From positions 1 to 64,000 of the forward strand of contig NZ_JOIZ01000009.1 of assembly GCF_000721605.1 (NCBI RefSeq): a stretch of DNA of 64,000 bases. Direction: 5' to 3'. The notes beneath the pieces were generated by a model. It searched no databases. It was not told the origin of the DNA and was given only the letters and a program-made list of their open reading frames with translations. The position numbers were made by a program, and so were the translations under genes. How positions within the stretch are numbered: position 1 is the first letter of the stretch; every line of letters begins with the position of its first letter. This stretch comes from Streptomyces sp. NRRL S-37. GTDB taxonomy: Bacteria > Actinomycetota > Actinomycetes > Streptomycetales > Streptomycetaceae. Positions 33,116 to 42,009 of this stretch are shown piece after piece.

Positions 33116-34324
33116 ATGACGTCATTGATCGGGGATCCGCTGCTGTGGATCCTGCTTGTGGTGCTCGCCGCTGCGGTGTTCGCAGTACGGCGGGCCCGGA
33201 GAACCAATCTGGCACTCCGAAGAACGAAGAAGGACCTGGAGGCCCGGCTGGACCAGGCCCAGGGCCGGATCGGCGAGCTCCAGGGACACATCGGCTCCCT
33301 GGAGACCCGGCACCGCGATGATCTCGCGGACGTCCGGGCGGACGCGGAGTCGTCGACCAAGGCGGTGCTCAAGTCGGCGATGGGCACGCTCCAGTCGCTC
33401 GCCGAGGAACAGCAACTGCTGCTGGACGGGCTGCTGCAGAAGTACGGCAACGACACCGAGGTGCTGGCGGACCTGATGTCGGTGGACCACACCGGCAGCC
33501 AGTTCAGCCGCCGGGCCAAGGGCATCTCGGTGCTGTGCGGCGGCTGGCTGGGCCGGCGCGAGAGTGTGGCGACCGTCTACGACGTGGCCCGCAGCGCGCA
33601 GGGACGCATCAAGGACTTCAACCGGGTGAGCATCCACGCGCAGGCCAGCGTCGCCGTCACCAGCAAGGCCGTCGAGCCGGTGGCGGTGGTGCTCGCCGAG
33701 CTGCTGGACAACGCGACCACGTACAGCGCCCCGGGCACACCGGTCGAGGTCAACATCCAGGCCGTGCCGACGGGTGTGTGCTTCATCGTCGACGACGCCG
33801 GTCTGGGCATGGACCAGGAGACCAAGGACCGGGCGGCGGCGCTGCTGTCCGCCGACGGCCCCGTCGACATCACCGGTCTCGGCGACCCGCCCCGGTTCGG
33901 GTTCGCGGTGTGCGGCATGCTCGCCTCGCGGTACGGCTTCGCCGTCTCCGTCGGTTCGGTGTCCCCCTACGGCGGAGTGCGCGCAGTGATCCGAGTACCG
34001 GAAAGCCTTCTGGCGGCCGAGGCCGTCATCCCCGCCGAACCCGTCCGGGAGCCCGCCGGCCAGGGTGGGGAGAGCGCCCCGCAGCGGCTGGCGCCCGTCC
34101 CGGTCGGCCCCTCCCACGTAGTGGGCACGACGACCGGCGGACTGCCCAAGCGCCGCCGGCGCCAGGGGCCCATCTCGGTGGTGCCGGCGCCGCAGGACAC
34201 GGCAGCCGTCGACCAGCAGACGTCCGAGTCGGCCGGCGAGGTGACCGCGTCACGCCTGGGGGCGTTCGCGCGCGGTACCCAGCTCGGGCGGACCAACACC
34301 ACGGAAGGACCTGACCACCAGTGA
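33116..34324 (+). CDS. cvnA: CvnA: conservon sensor-kinase-like ATPase
   Basis: The protein has 402 residues. One N-terminal membrane helix (LLWILLVVLAAAVFAV) is followed by a coiled coil rich in Arg/Glu/Gln (about 30-95) and a HATPase_c domain with N-box VVLAELLDNATTYSAPGTPV near residue 200 and FIVDDAGLGM. A basic/Pro-rich C-terminal tail follows. No conventional phospho-acceptor H-box is seen. CvnA proteins work with CvnB, C and D as a membrane-associated complex likened to a G-protein-coupled receptor system. The ATG at 33116 is favoured by GAAGAGAG upstream. An in-frame earlier start at 33065 would add 17 residues before the membrane helix. Confidence 0.9.
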   Translation: MTSLIGDPLLWILLVVLAAAVFAVRRARRTNLALRRTKKDLEARLDQAQGRIGELQGHIGSLETRHRDDLADVRADAESSTKAVLKSAMGTLQSLAEEQQLLLDGLLQKYGNDTEVLADLMSVDHTGSQFSRRAKGISVLCGGWLGRRESVATVYDVARSAQGRIKDFNRVSIHAQASVAVTSKAVEPVAVVLAELLDNATTYSAPGTPVEVNIQAVPTGVCFIVDDAGLGMDQETKDRAAALLSADGPVDITGLGDPPRFGFAVCGMLASRYGFAVSVGSVSPYGGVRAVIRVPESLLAAEAVIPAEPVREPAGQGGESAPQRLAPVPVGPSHVVGTTTGGLPKRRRRQGPISVVPAPQDTAAVDQQTSESAGEVTASRLGAFARGTQLGRTNTTEGPDHQ

Positions 34325-34722
34325 ACACCGACCTGTCGTGGGTGCTGAACGACGTGCTCGAGGTGCGTGGAGCCCGCCACGCGGTCCTCGTCTCGGGCGA
34401 CGGCCTGCTGCTGCAGCGTTCGGACGAGATCTCACGCGACGACGCCGAGACGAACGCCGCCGCGATGAGCTCCATGCAGTCCCTGAGCCGGGCGGTCGCC
34501 GGCTTCGTCGGGGCGGGGCACGGCATCTGGAAGCAGACGCTGCTGGAGTACGACGGCGGCTGGATCTTCCTCATCGCGGCCGGGCAGGGCGCCTACCTGG
34601 CCGTCTCGGCGGCACTGGACGTCGACATGGAGGCCATGTCGTTCCGCATGCAGAAGACGGTGGCGGCGCTGAGCAAGGCGATGAGCGTGGCCCCACGCTC
34701 CGACAACGGTGTCGGCGTATGA
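34321..34722 (+). CDS. cvnB: CvnB: roadblock/LC7 domain protein
   Basis: The protein has 133 residues. The roadblock/LC7 fold is seen in LSWVLNDVLEVRGARHAVLVSGDGLLL and later GWIFLIAAGQGAYLAVSAA. It is typical for the second gene of a conservon, where it is thought to regulate the CvnD GTPase. The GTG start overlaps the cvnA stop codon (GTGA). Confidence 0.92.
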   Translation: MNTDLSWVLNDVLEVRGARHAVLVSGDGLLLQRSDEISRDDAETNAAAMSSMQSLSRAVAGFVGAGHGIWKQTLLEYDGGWIFLIAAGQGAYLAVSAALDVDMEAMSFRMQKTVAALSKAMSVAPRSDNGVGV

Positions 34723-35093
34723 CGACGCCCGGCGAGGAAGCACCCGTCACCAGCGACTTCGTCCGCTCGTACGTGATCACGGGCGGCCGGAGCCTGCCGT
34801 CCTCGGACGAACTGGCGCTGCACACCTTGGTCACCCTGGCTCCCGAGCGGACGCTTCCGCTGGGGGCCGGCCCCGAGGTCAGGGCGATCTGGGAACTGTG
34901 CGCGGGCGGCTACCTGTCGGTCGCCGAGGTGGCGGGCCACCTCGGCCTGCCCGTCGGAGTGGCCCGGCTGCTGCTCACCGATTTAGCGGAGCAGGGGCAC
35001 CTGCTCCGACGGGCCGAGCCTCCCCGGGCCCAGAACGTTGACAGAGCGACCCTCGAGAAGGTTCTGAATGGACTCCAATCCCTCATCGGCTGA
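34719..35093 (+). CDS. cvnC: CvnC: DUF742 protein with a TTA codon
   Basis: The protein has 124 residues. DUF742 features are FVRSYVITGGRSLP near the start, IWELCAGGYLSVAEVAGHLGLPVGVARLLLTDLAEQG in the middle (a winged-helix-like segment), and LEKVLNGLQSL at the end. Codon 89 is TTA (34983-34985), a rare bldA-dependent codon, so production of the conservon complex may be limited to late growth. The start overlaps the cvnB stop codon and the end overlaps cvnD by 26 bp. Confidence 0.92.
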   Translation: MTTPGEEAPVTSDFVRSYVITGGRSLPSSDELALHTLVTLAPERTLPLGAGPEVRAIWELCAGGYLSVAEVAGHLGLPVGVARLLLTDLAEQGHLLRRAEPPRAQNVDRATLEKVLNGLQSLIG

Positions 35094-35670
35094 GACGGCG
35101 CAGAAGTCCATCTACGTCTCCAGCGCGGTGACCAACGCCGCCAAGATCCTCGTCGTCGGGCACTTCGCCGTGGGCAAGACGACCTTCATCGGCTCGCTGT
35201 CGGAGATCACTCCGCTGCGCACCGAGGAGAAGATGACCCAGGCGTCCGTCCACGTCGACGACCTGCGGGGGGTGGCGGACAAGACCACCACCACGGTCGC
35301 CCTGGACTTCGGCCGTCTCACCCTGAGCGACGACCTGGTGCTCTACCTGTTCGGCACCCCGGGACAGCAGCGCTTCATGCAGCTGTGGGAGGACATGGCC
35401 CGCGGCGCGCTCGGGGCGCTGCTCCTGGTCGACCCAGGACGCCTGGAGGAGACCTTCCCGGTCATCGACCTCATCGAGCGGTACGGCCTGGAGTACGCCA
35501 TCGCCGTCAACTGCTTCGACCCCGCCGTCACCTACGGCGAGGCCGAGGTGCGCGAGGCACTCGACCTGCTCCCGGACACCCCGGTCGTCTACTGCGACGC
35601 CCGCGACCAGCAGTCGTCCGCCAAGGCGCTGATCGCCCTGGTGAGACACCTGCTGGACCGCGCGGCCTGA
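35068..35670 (+). CDS. cvnD: CvnD: small GTP-binding protein
   Basis: The protein has 200 residues. P-loop VVGHFAVGKTTFIGSL lies near residues 28-43, with a DxxG-like FGTPGQQRF near 93 and VNCFDP in place of the usual NKxD specificity motif. This variant is normal for conservon GTPases. It is expected to be the switch protein of the CvnABCD complex. The following P450 genes may be its output or co-regulated partners. Confidence 0.92.
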   Translation: MDSNPSSAETAQKSIYVSSAVTNAAKILVVGHFAVGKTTFIGSLSEITPLRTEEKMTQASVHVDDLRGVADKTTTTVALDFGRLTLSDDLVLYLFGTPGQQRFMQLWEDMARGALGALLLVDPGRLEETFPVIDLIERYGLEYAIAVNCFDPAVTYGEAEVREALDLLPDTPVVYCDARDQQSSAKALIALVRHLLDRAA

Positions 35671-35726
35671 CCGCCCCGCGCCCGCCCGGACCGGGAACAG
35701 CGGTTCTCCGACCTCTAAGGAACTTC

Positions 35727-37073
35727 ATGGACCCCCAAGCACCGTCTGCCGCCACCGTCGGCAGATGCCCCATGCACGACGCCGCGTTCGCCGCCGACCC
35801 CCACCAGGTCTACGACCGGCTGCGCGCCCACGCCCCGGCCGGCCCCGTCGAGCTCGCCCCCGGCGCGGACGCCACGCTGGTCGTCGGCCACGAGACGGCG
35901 CTGCGCGTGCTGCAGAACACCGAACTGTTCGCCCGTGACGCCCGCCGCTGGAAGGCGCTGAACGAGGGCCGCATCGGCCTGGACAACCCGGTGCTGCCGA
36001 TGATGGCGTACCGGCCCAACTGCCTGTTCACCGACGGGGCCGTGCATCTGCGGCTGCGCAAGGCCGTGGTGGACAGCCTGGCCCGGCTCAACATCACCCG
36101 GATCCGGCGCGACGTCGAGCCGATCGCCGACTACCTCCTCGACCGGTTCAGCGAGCGGGGCCGCGCCGACCTGCTCAACGACTACGCCAAGCTGCTGCCG
36201 CTGCTGCTGTTCAACAAGCTGTTCGGCTGCCCGGCGGACATCGGGGACACCCTCACCACCTCTATGTCGGCGATCTTCGACGGCAAGGACGCGCTGCGCG
36301 CCAACGAGGACCTCACCGCCTGCCTGATGGAGCTGATCGCGCTCAAGCGGCGCTCGCCTGGTGACGACGTCACCTCCTGGCTGATCCAGCACCCCGCCGG
36401 GCTCACCGACGAGGAGCTCAAGGACCAGCTGGTGATGCTGATGGGCGCCGGCGTCGAACCCGAACGCAACCTCATCGGCAACGCCCTGGTGCTGCTGCTG
36501 TCCGGGGCGGGCGGCCGGGACAGCGGCATGCTGATCGAGGAGGCCCTCGAGCACGTGCTGTGGAACCAGACGCCCATCGCCAACTACGCCACCCACTACC
36601 CGGTCCAGGACGTCGACCTCGGCGGCCACGTGGTGGAGGCGAACACCCCGGTCGTCATCTCCTTCGCGGGCGCCAACGCCGATCCCGCGCTCGCCGAGGC
36701 CCGCCGCGCCCACAGCAAGGGCGCCCATCTCGCCTGGGGGGCCGGCCCGCACGCCTGCCCCGCCAAGGACCCGGCGCAGGTCATCGCGGTCACCGCGATC
36801 GAACGGCTCCTCAACGCACTGCCCGACCTCGCCCTGGCCGTACCGGAGAAGGACCTCCAGTGGCGGCCGGGCCCCTTCCACCGGGCCCTCGTCGCCCTGC
36901 CCGTGACCTTCAGCCCCACCGCCGCCACCCGGATGGCGGCCGCGCTGCGGAACCGGACCCCGGAACCGGGTGCGCAGCAGCCCTTCCCGGCGGCCGCGTC
37001 CGCGCAGGTCCGGCAGGAACCGGGACGGAAGAAGGGATTCTGGAGCAGTTTCCTGGACATCTTCCGTGTCTGA
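35727..37073 (+). CDS. Cytochrome P450, CYP157-like, lacking the ExxR motif
   Basis: The protein has 448 residues. The haem-ligand region reads HLAWGAGPHACPAKD with Cys344. The usual Phe is Trp, and Ala stands where the second Gly would be. The K-helix has E275-HVL-W279 in place of ExxR. An E-x-x-x-W K-helix in a conservon-linked P450 is the reported hallmark of the streptomycete CYP157 family. The I-helix lacks the common AGxET and reads MGAGVEPERN. A Pro/Gln/Arg-rich tail of about 45 residues ends it. Substrate and redox partner are unknown, and activity may require its neighbour. TAAGGAA precedes the ATG. Confidence 0.88.
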   Translation: MDPQAPSAATVGRCPMHDAAFAADPHQVYDRLRAHAPAGPVELAPGADATLVVGHETALRVLQNTELFARDARRWKALNEGRIGLDNPVLPMMAYRPNCLFTDGAVHLRLRKAVVDSLARLNITRIRRDVEPIADYLLDRFSERGRADLLNDYAKLLPLLLFNKLFGCPADIGDTLTTSMSAIFDGKDALRANEDLTACLMELIALKRRSPGDDVTSWLIQHPAGLTDEELKDQLVMLMGAGVEPERNLIGNALVLLLSGAGGRDSGMLIEEALEHVLWNQTPIANYATHYPVQDVDLGGHVVEANTPVVISFAGANADPALAEARRAHSKGAHLAWGAGPHACPAKDPAQVIAVTAIERLLNALPDLALAVPEKDLQWRPGPFHRALVALPVTFSPTAATRMAAALRNRTPEPGAQQPFPAAASAQVRQEPGRKKGFWSSFLDIFRV

Positions 37074-37179
37074 TGCACGGCATGTGACAGGAGCAACACA
37101 CAGGGGCGCATGACACGGGAGGGCGGAGGGGTAGGTTCCGGCGGTACTGATCGGTAGCGCCCACTCAAAGGAGCTCTGC

Positions 37180-38445
37180 GTGACCGCCGTTGGCGACATA
37201 CGCGGCACCATCCACGACCGCCGAGCCGTCATCTCCCTTCTCCGCCGCCTACGTTCCCCGGAAGGGCAGGCCGACCCCCTTCCCATATGGGAGGAGATGC
37301 GCGCCCTGGGGGACGTCGTACGCGCCCCCTGGGGCGGCTATTTCGTCACCGGCTTCGAGGCATGCAGCCAGGTCCTGCGCGGCAGGAACTGGCTGGTGCC
37401 GGACTTCGCCTGGCAGGAGCGGCAGCCCGACCCGGAGCGCTGGCAGGCGCCCGCCACCCGCGAGATGAGCCGCACCCTGCCCAGCCTCAACGCCCCGGCC
37501 CACACCTGCCGGCGACGCGCCCTGGGCAACCCGTTCGACCGCACCACCCTGGAGGGCCTGCGCCCCCGGGTCGCCGCCCTCGCCACCGGCCTCCTGGACG
37601 ACCTCGAGGACCGGCTGCGCGCCGACGGGGAGGCCGACTTCGTCACCACCGTCGCCGAGCGGCTCCCCCTGCTGACCGTGGGCGCCTGGCTCGACATCCC
37701 CCCGGAGCACCACGCGCACATCCTGGACTTCACCCACCGGCAGGTCTACGCCCAGGAACTGCTGCCCACCAAGAGCGAACTCGCCGTATCGGCACAGGCC
37801 ACGCTGGAGATGCGGGCCTACTTCACCGAGCTGATCCGGCAGCGGCGGGCCCGCCCCGGCAACGATGTCCTCACCGGCTGGATCCACCACTGGGACGCCC
37901 GGTACCCCGACGACCGGGCCGCCGCGGACCAGGTGATCTACGACCTGACGATGTTCATCACCATCGCCTCGCTGGAGACCAGCGCGGTGCTGCTGGCCAA
38001 CGCCGTGTGGTTCCTCACCCAGGACCCCTCGCGCGCCGCATGGCTGCGCCGGCACCCGCGGCACATCGACGACGCGGTCGAGGAGACCCTGCGCTACGAC
38101 CCGCCCGTGGTCGTCAACACCCGTGTCGCCGCCGACGACACCGTCCTCGCCGGCACACCGGTCGCCAAGGACACCACCGTCCACGTGCTCTACGGGGCGG
38201 CCGCCCACGACCCCCGCCGCAACCCGGACCCCCACCGGTTCGACATCCGGCGCGGCGGCGGCCACCTCACCTTCGGCGGCGGCGCCCACTACTGCCTCGG
38301 AGCGGCACTCGCCCGGCTGGAGGCCCGCGAGCTGCTCACCCAGGTGCTGGAGCGCTTCCCCACGCTGCGGCCCCTCGCACCCCCCTCCTACGACACCTCC
38401 CGCGTCGTCTTCCGCCGCATCACCTCCCTGAAAGTCACCGCATGA
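37180..38445 (+). CDS. Cytochrome P450 with canonical motifs
   Basis: The protein has 421 residues. The K-helix E302-TLR305 and haem loop LTFGGGAHYCLGAALAR with Cys372 are intact. The I-helix reads FITIASLETSAVLL, so the usual acid-Thr oxygen-activation pair is ET-S-like rather than standard. It lies next to the CYP157-like gene, as is common in conservons that carry paired P450s. It is separated from it by about 106 bp and has its own AAAGGAG ribosome site, so it may also have its own promoter. The substrate is unknown. Confidence 0.9.
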   Translation: MTAVGDIRGTIHDRRAVISLLRRLRSPEGQADPLPIWEEMRALGDVVRAPWGGYFVTGFEACSQVLRGRNWLVPDFAWQERQPDPERWQAPATREMSRTLPSLNAPAHTCRRRALGNPFDRTTLEGLRPRVAALATGLLDDLEDRLRADGEADFVTTVAERLPLLTVGAWLDIPPEHHAHILDFTHRQVYAQELLPTKSELAVSAQATLEMRAYFTELIRQRRARPGNDVLTGWIHHWDARYPDDRAAADQVIYDLTMFITIASLETSAVLLANAVWFLTQDPSRAAWLRRHPRHIDDAVEETLRYDPPVVVNTRVAADDTVLAGTPVAKDTTVHVLYGAAAHDPRRNPDPHRFDIRRGGGHLTFGGGAHYCLGAALARLEARELLTQVLERFPTLRPLAPPSYDTSRVVFRRITSLKVTA

Positions 38446-39224
38446 ACGCCCTGCCCCTCGCCGCACTCCCCGCCGACCGGATACTCAAGACCCTGCGCAC
38501 CCACCGGCAGGGTCCTCTCCTCACCGTCGAACTGAACGTCCCCGACCAGGGCAACGCCGTCACCGACGCCATGCTGGACGACCTCCTCACCGTCCTCGAC
38601 GACCAGGACCCGGCGGTACGGGTCCTGGTGCTGGCCGCCGCCGGCGACGACTTCTGCCTCGGCGGCGACCGCGGCGAGTTCGCCGAGCACCTCGCCCTCG
38701 ACCCCACCGGCGGCGGCATCCGCGCCTCCGGGACCCGGGCCCGGCGCGTGTGCGAGGCACTCACCGCCAACCCCGCCGTCACCATCGCCCGGGTCCAGGG
38801 CAGGGCCGTCGGCGCCGGACTCGCCCTCGCCCTCGCCTGCGACCTGCGCGTCGGCGCCGACACGGCGGCCTTCCGCCTGCCCGAACTCGCCCTCGGCCTG
38901 CCCACCGCCTGGGGCGGGCTGCTTCCCCGCCTCATCAGCGAGGCGGGGGCCGCCCGCGTCCGCGACATCATCCTCACCGGGCGCGTCTTCGACGCCCACG
39001 AGGCCCACACCCTGTCGATCCTGCAGAAGGTCGTGCCCGAGGACGCCCTCGACGCGGCCGTCACAGCCTGGGCCCGGCCCGTCCTGCGGCGCCCGGCCCC
39101 CGCCCTGCGGGTCACCAAGGCCCTGCTGAACTCGCTCACCGCGTCCACCCGCCTCGCCGACGTCTCGGTCCTCGATCCCGAGCTGATGGCGGCGGTCCTC
39201 ACCCAGCAGCACCGGCCCGGCTGA
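38442..39224 (+). CDS. Enoyl-CoA hydratase/isomerase-like protein
   Basis: The protein has 260 residues. It has a crotonase fold with GDDFCLGGDRGEFAEH near residue 68 (oxyanion-hole segment), VQGRAVGAGLALALACDLRVG near 118, and FRLPELALGLPTAWGG near 146. The catalytic acid position (usually Glu in the PE or PEV region) reads LPELALGL, and Glu is retained. The ATG overlaps the P450 stop codon, so the two should act in one pathway, perhaps processing an acyl or polyketide-derived substrate of the conservon output. The reaction is unknown. Confidence 0.88.
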   Translation: MNALPLAALPADRILKTLRTHRQGPLLTVELNVPDQGNAVTDAMLDDLLTVLDDQDPAVRVLVLAAAGDDFCLGGDRGEFAEHLALDPTGGGIRASGTRARRVCEALTANPAVTIARVQGRAVGAGLALALACDLRVGADTAAFRLPELALGLPTAWGGLLPRLISEAGAARVRDIILTGRVFDAHEAHTLSILQKVVPEDALDAAVTAWARPVLRRPAPALRVTKALLNSLTASTRLADVSVLDPELMAAVLTQQHRPG

Positions 39225-39439
39225 CCACGGGCGTACCGCTCTGCGGACGGACGCGGTGATCCGCGCCGGTCAGGGACGCCCGCGCGGCCGCGAGCGCGGC
39301 GAGCGGACCGGCCCGTTCGGCATCGTGGGCGGCCGGGGCGTGGCGATCGGGTCCTTCCGGTCGTCGTGGCCGGACACAGGGGAACCGTCGCAGGGAAAGC
39401 GGTCAGGGCGTGTCCTCTTCCCGGGGCAGGATCGGCACC

Positions 39440-40405
39440 ATGCCGAAAACCTCAGCCCGACTGCTGTCCCTGCTCTCCCTGCTCCAGGCCCGCCGCGACT
39501 GGCCGGGGGCGCTGCTGGCCGAGCGGCTGGGAGTGAGCCCGCGGACCGTACGCCGCGACGTCGGCCGGCTGCGCGAACTCGGCTATCCCGTCGCGGCCTT
39601 CAAGGGCCCCGACGGGGGATACCGGCTGGACGCCGGCACCCGGCTGCCGCCGCTGCTGTTCGACGACGGGCAGGCCGTCGCCCTCGCCGTCGCGCTGCGG
39701 ACCGCCGCCGCCACGGGCGCCGCGGTCCGGGAGGACGCGGCCCGTGCCCTGGCCACCGTCCGGCAGGTCATGCCCGCCCGGCTGCGCCACCGCGTCGACA
39801 CCCTGCGGGTGACCGCCGTGGAGCCCGCGGCCCGTCCGCACCCGCCCGTCGACGGCACGCTGCTCATGACGCTGAGCGCCGCCGTCCACGCCGGGGAAGT
39901 GCTGCGCTTCGACTACGCTTCCGCCTCCCCGCCGCGCCGGGTGGAGCCGCACCGTCTCGTCAGCCGGGACGGACGCTGGTACCTCGTCGCCTTCGACCTC
40001 GACCGCGCCGACTGGCGCGTCTTCCGCGCCGACCGGATCACCCCGCGCAGCCCGACGGGGCCCCGCTTCGCACCGCGCGAGGTGCCCGGAGGCGACGTGG
40101 CCGCCTTCGTCACCGGCAGGTTCCGCGGGGCGGACGGCTCCGGCGAGTGGCCCTGCCGCGGCGAGGTGATCCTGGACCTGCCCGCCACCACCGTGGCCCG
40201 CCACGCCCACGACGCCGTCGTCGAGGAGCTCGGCCCCGGCCGCTGCCGGCTCGTGACGGGCTCCTGGTCGTGGACCGCCCTGGCCGCCGGCATCGGACGG
40301 TTCGACGCCGCCGTCGAGGTCGTCGGCCCGCGGGAACTCAAGGACGCCTTCGCGCTCCTGGCACACCGTTACGCCCGTGCGGCGGCCGGCCCGCCCGGCG
40401 CCTGA
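39440..40405 (+). CDS. HTH/WYL-domain transcriptional regulator
   Basis: The protein has 321 residues. A DeoR-type winged helix sits at the N terminus (LLSLLQARRDWPGALLAERLGVSPRTVRRDV), a linker follows, and a WYL domain with RVEPHRLVSRDGRWYLVAFDLDRADWRVFRADRI near residues 165-200 comes next. WYL domains sense ligands or nucleic acids. It stands alone between the conservon and the acetyltransferase gene, so it may be autoregulatory or control the latter. The ATG at 39440 fits the conserved start MPKTSARLL. Confidence 0.9.
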   Translation: MPKTSARLLSLLSLLQARRDWPGALLAERLGVSPRTVRRDVGRLRELGYPVAAFKGPDGGYRLDAGTRLPPLLFDDGQAVALAVALRTAAATGAAVREDAARALATVRQVMPARLRHRVDTLRVTAVEPAARPHPPVDGTLLMTLSAAVHAGEVLRFDYASASPPRRVEPHRLVSRDGRWYLVAFDLDRADWRVFRADRITPRSPTGPRFAPREVPGGDVAAFVTGRFRGADGSGEWPCRGEVILDLPATTVARHAHDAVVEELGPGRCRLVTGSWSWTALAAGIGRFDAAVEVVGPRELKDAFALLAHRYARAAAGPPGA

Positions 40406-40462
40406 CCCGCGGTCCCGAAAAACCGTTGCGCCCCGGGCCCGGTCACCGGATTCTTGGGCCTC

Positions 40463-41401
40463 ATGCCCTACGTACAGCGTCCCGCGGCGCTCACCGACGT
40501 GCCCGCCGTCACCGAACTGCTCAACAGGGTCGACGAGATCGAGATCGGCCGGCCCGAGACCGACCCGCACACCGTCGAGGCCGAGCTCAGGCATCCCGGT
40601 ACCGACCTGGAGCGGGACTCCTGGCTCACCTGGGACGGGGACCGCCTGGTGGCGTACGGGCTGCTGTGGGACGAGTCCGGCGGCGAGCGCGTCGACATCG
40701 ACCAGTACGTCCTGCCCGGGCACCAGGGAGCCGCCGCCCGGATGCTGGAGGCGATGGAGGCCAGGGCGCTGGAGAAGGCACGGGAGAACGGGGCGGAACG
40801 GGCGGTGGTGCATCTGCACCTCAACGCGGCGCCCACCCTCGACACCGGACTGCTCCGGGCGCGTGACTGGCGGACCGTACGCCGGTACCACGTACTGCGC
40901 CGCCCCCTGGACCCCGCACGGGACACGTTCCCCGAGGCGCCCGCCGGCGTCCGGGTGCGGGACTGCGCCGCCGAGGCGGACCGGTCGCGCGTCCACGCGC
41001 TGTACCAGGCGTCCTTCGCCGGCCACTTCGACTTCCGGCCGCGCGCCTACGACATGTGGCTGCACGACATCGACGCCCGGGGACTGGACTGGTCCCTGGT
41101 GTGGATCGTCGGCACCGAGGAGCTGGGGGACGCCGGCTTCCTGCTCGCGCGGGACGACCGCGAGGCCATGGGATGGATCCGCAGCCTCGGCGTGCTCCCC
41201 GCGGCCCGCGGCCGCGGCCTTGGCGGATTCCTGCTGCGGCACGCGTTCGCGGCCTTCGCGGCGCGCGGCCGGGACACCGTCGGGCTCGGTGTGGACACCG
41301 GGAACGCCACGGGAGCGCCCCGGCTGTACGACCGCCACGGCATGACGGTCCACTACGCCGTCGACACCTGGGAGGTGACGGTCGGCCGGAGCACCGGCTA
41401 G
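40463..41401 (+). CDS. Tandem GNAT N-acetyltransferase
   Basis: The protein has 312 residues with two GNAT halves. The first (about 5-150) is degenerate at the acetyl-CoA loop. The second (about 160-305) has the canonical LGVLPAARGRGLGGFLLRHAF near residue 245 and GLGVDTGNATGAPRLYDRHGM near 273. It is similar in layout to mycothiol-synthase-like two-domain acetyltransferases, but the active-site pattern does not identify the substrate. It converges on the VKOR gene and their stop codons overlap. Confidence 0.88.
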   Translation: MPYVQRPAALTDVPAVTELLNRVDEIEIGRPETDPHTVEAELRHPGTDLERDSWLTWDGDRLVAYGLLWDESGGERVDIDQYVLPGHQGAAARMLEAMEARALEKARENGAERAVVHLHLNAAPTLDTGLLRARDWRTVRRYHVLRRPLDPARDTFPEAPAGVRVRDCAAEADRSRVHALYQASFAGHFDFRPRAYDMWLHDIDARGLDWSLVWIVGTEELGDAGFLLARDDREAMGWIRSLGVLPAARGRGLGGFLLRHAFAAFAARGRDTVGLGVDTGNATGAPRLYDRHGMTVHYAVDTWEVTVGRSTG

Positions 41402-42009
41402 AGCAGGCTGCTCCAGTACGTCCCAAAACGGGTCAGGACCAGCATCACGATCACGCCGTACCAGCCGGCCAGCAGCAGCCAGTGGCTCTCCAGGACCAGG
41501 TCCAGGGCGGCGCGGCCGCGCCGGGGCACGGGAAGGACGCCGTGCGCGCAGTTGCGCAGGGTCACGTACCAGAACAGGGCGATGGTCACCACCCAGACGA
41601 CGGCGCAGTACGGGCAGAGGCGGTTGAGTTCGTACAGCGACTGCCAGATCAGCCAGTGGACGAATCCCACCGCCGCCAGCGCCCCGCCGTTCAGCGCCAG
41701 CCACAGCGCCCGGTGCAGCCGTGCCCCCGTCAGCACGGCCACGCCGAGGGCGGCCACCGCGGCGAAGGCGCCCAGGCCGATCAGCATGTTGGGAAAGCCC
41801 AGCAGATTCCCCTGCGGGCTCGCCATGGCGCTGCCGCAGCCCACCACCGGGCTGATGTCGCACGACGGGACGTAGTCGGGGTCCTCGAGCAGCCGCCAGT
41901 CGTCGACCGCGAGGCGCAGGGAGGCGAGCCAGCCGACGGCCCCGGTCAGCGTCATCAGCCATCCGACGCGTCTGCCCGGCGCCGTCACCGTGCCGGCCGC
42001 CCCGCTCAT
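41398..42009 (-). CDS. VKOR-family thiol oxidoreductase
   Basis: The protein has 203 residues with about five membrane segments. A CxxxxxxxC pair (SCDISPVVGCGSAM near residue 50) and a membrane-side CPYC (LNRLCPYCAVVWV near 132) are the two redox cysteine pairs of bacterial vitamin K epoxide reductase homologues, which form disulphides in exported proteins. Its ATG overlaps the narI stop codon, so it is the last gene of the nar operon. It may support disulphide formation in extracytoplasmic partners of nitrate or nitrite respiration. No fused thioredoxin domain is present. Confidence 0.9.
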   Translation of the reverse strand: MSGAAGTVTAPGRRVGWLMTLTGAVGWLASLRLAVDDWRLLEDPDYVPSCDISPVVGCGSAMASPQGNLLGFPNMLIGLGAFAAVAALGVAVLTGARLHRALWLALNGGALAAVGFVHWLIWQSLYELNRLCPYCAVVWVVTIALFWYVTLRNCAHGVLPVPRRGRAALDLVLESHWLLLAGWYGVIVMLVLTRFGTYWSSLL

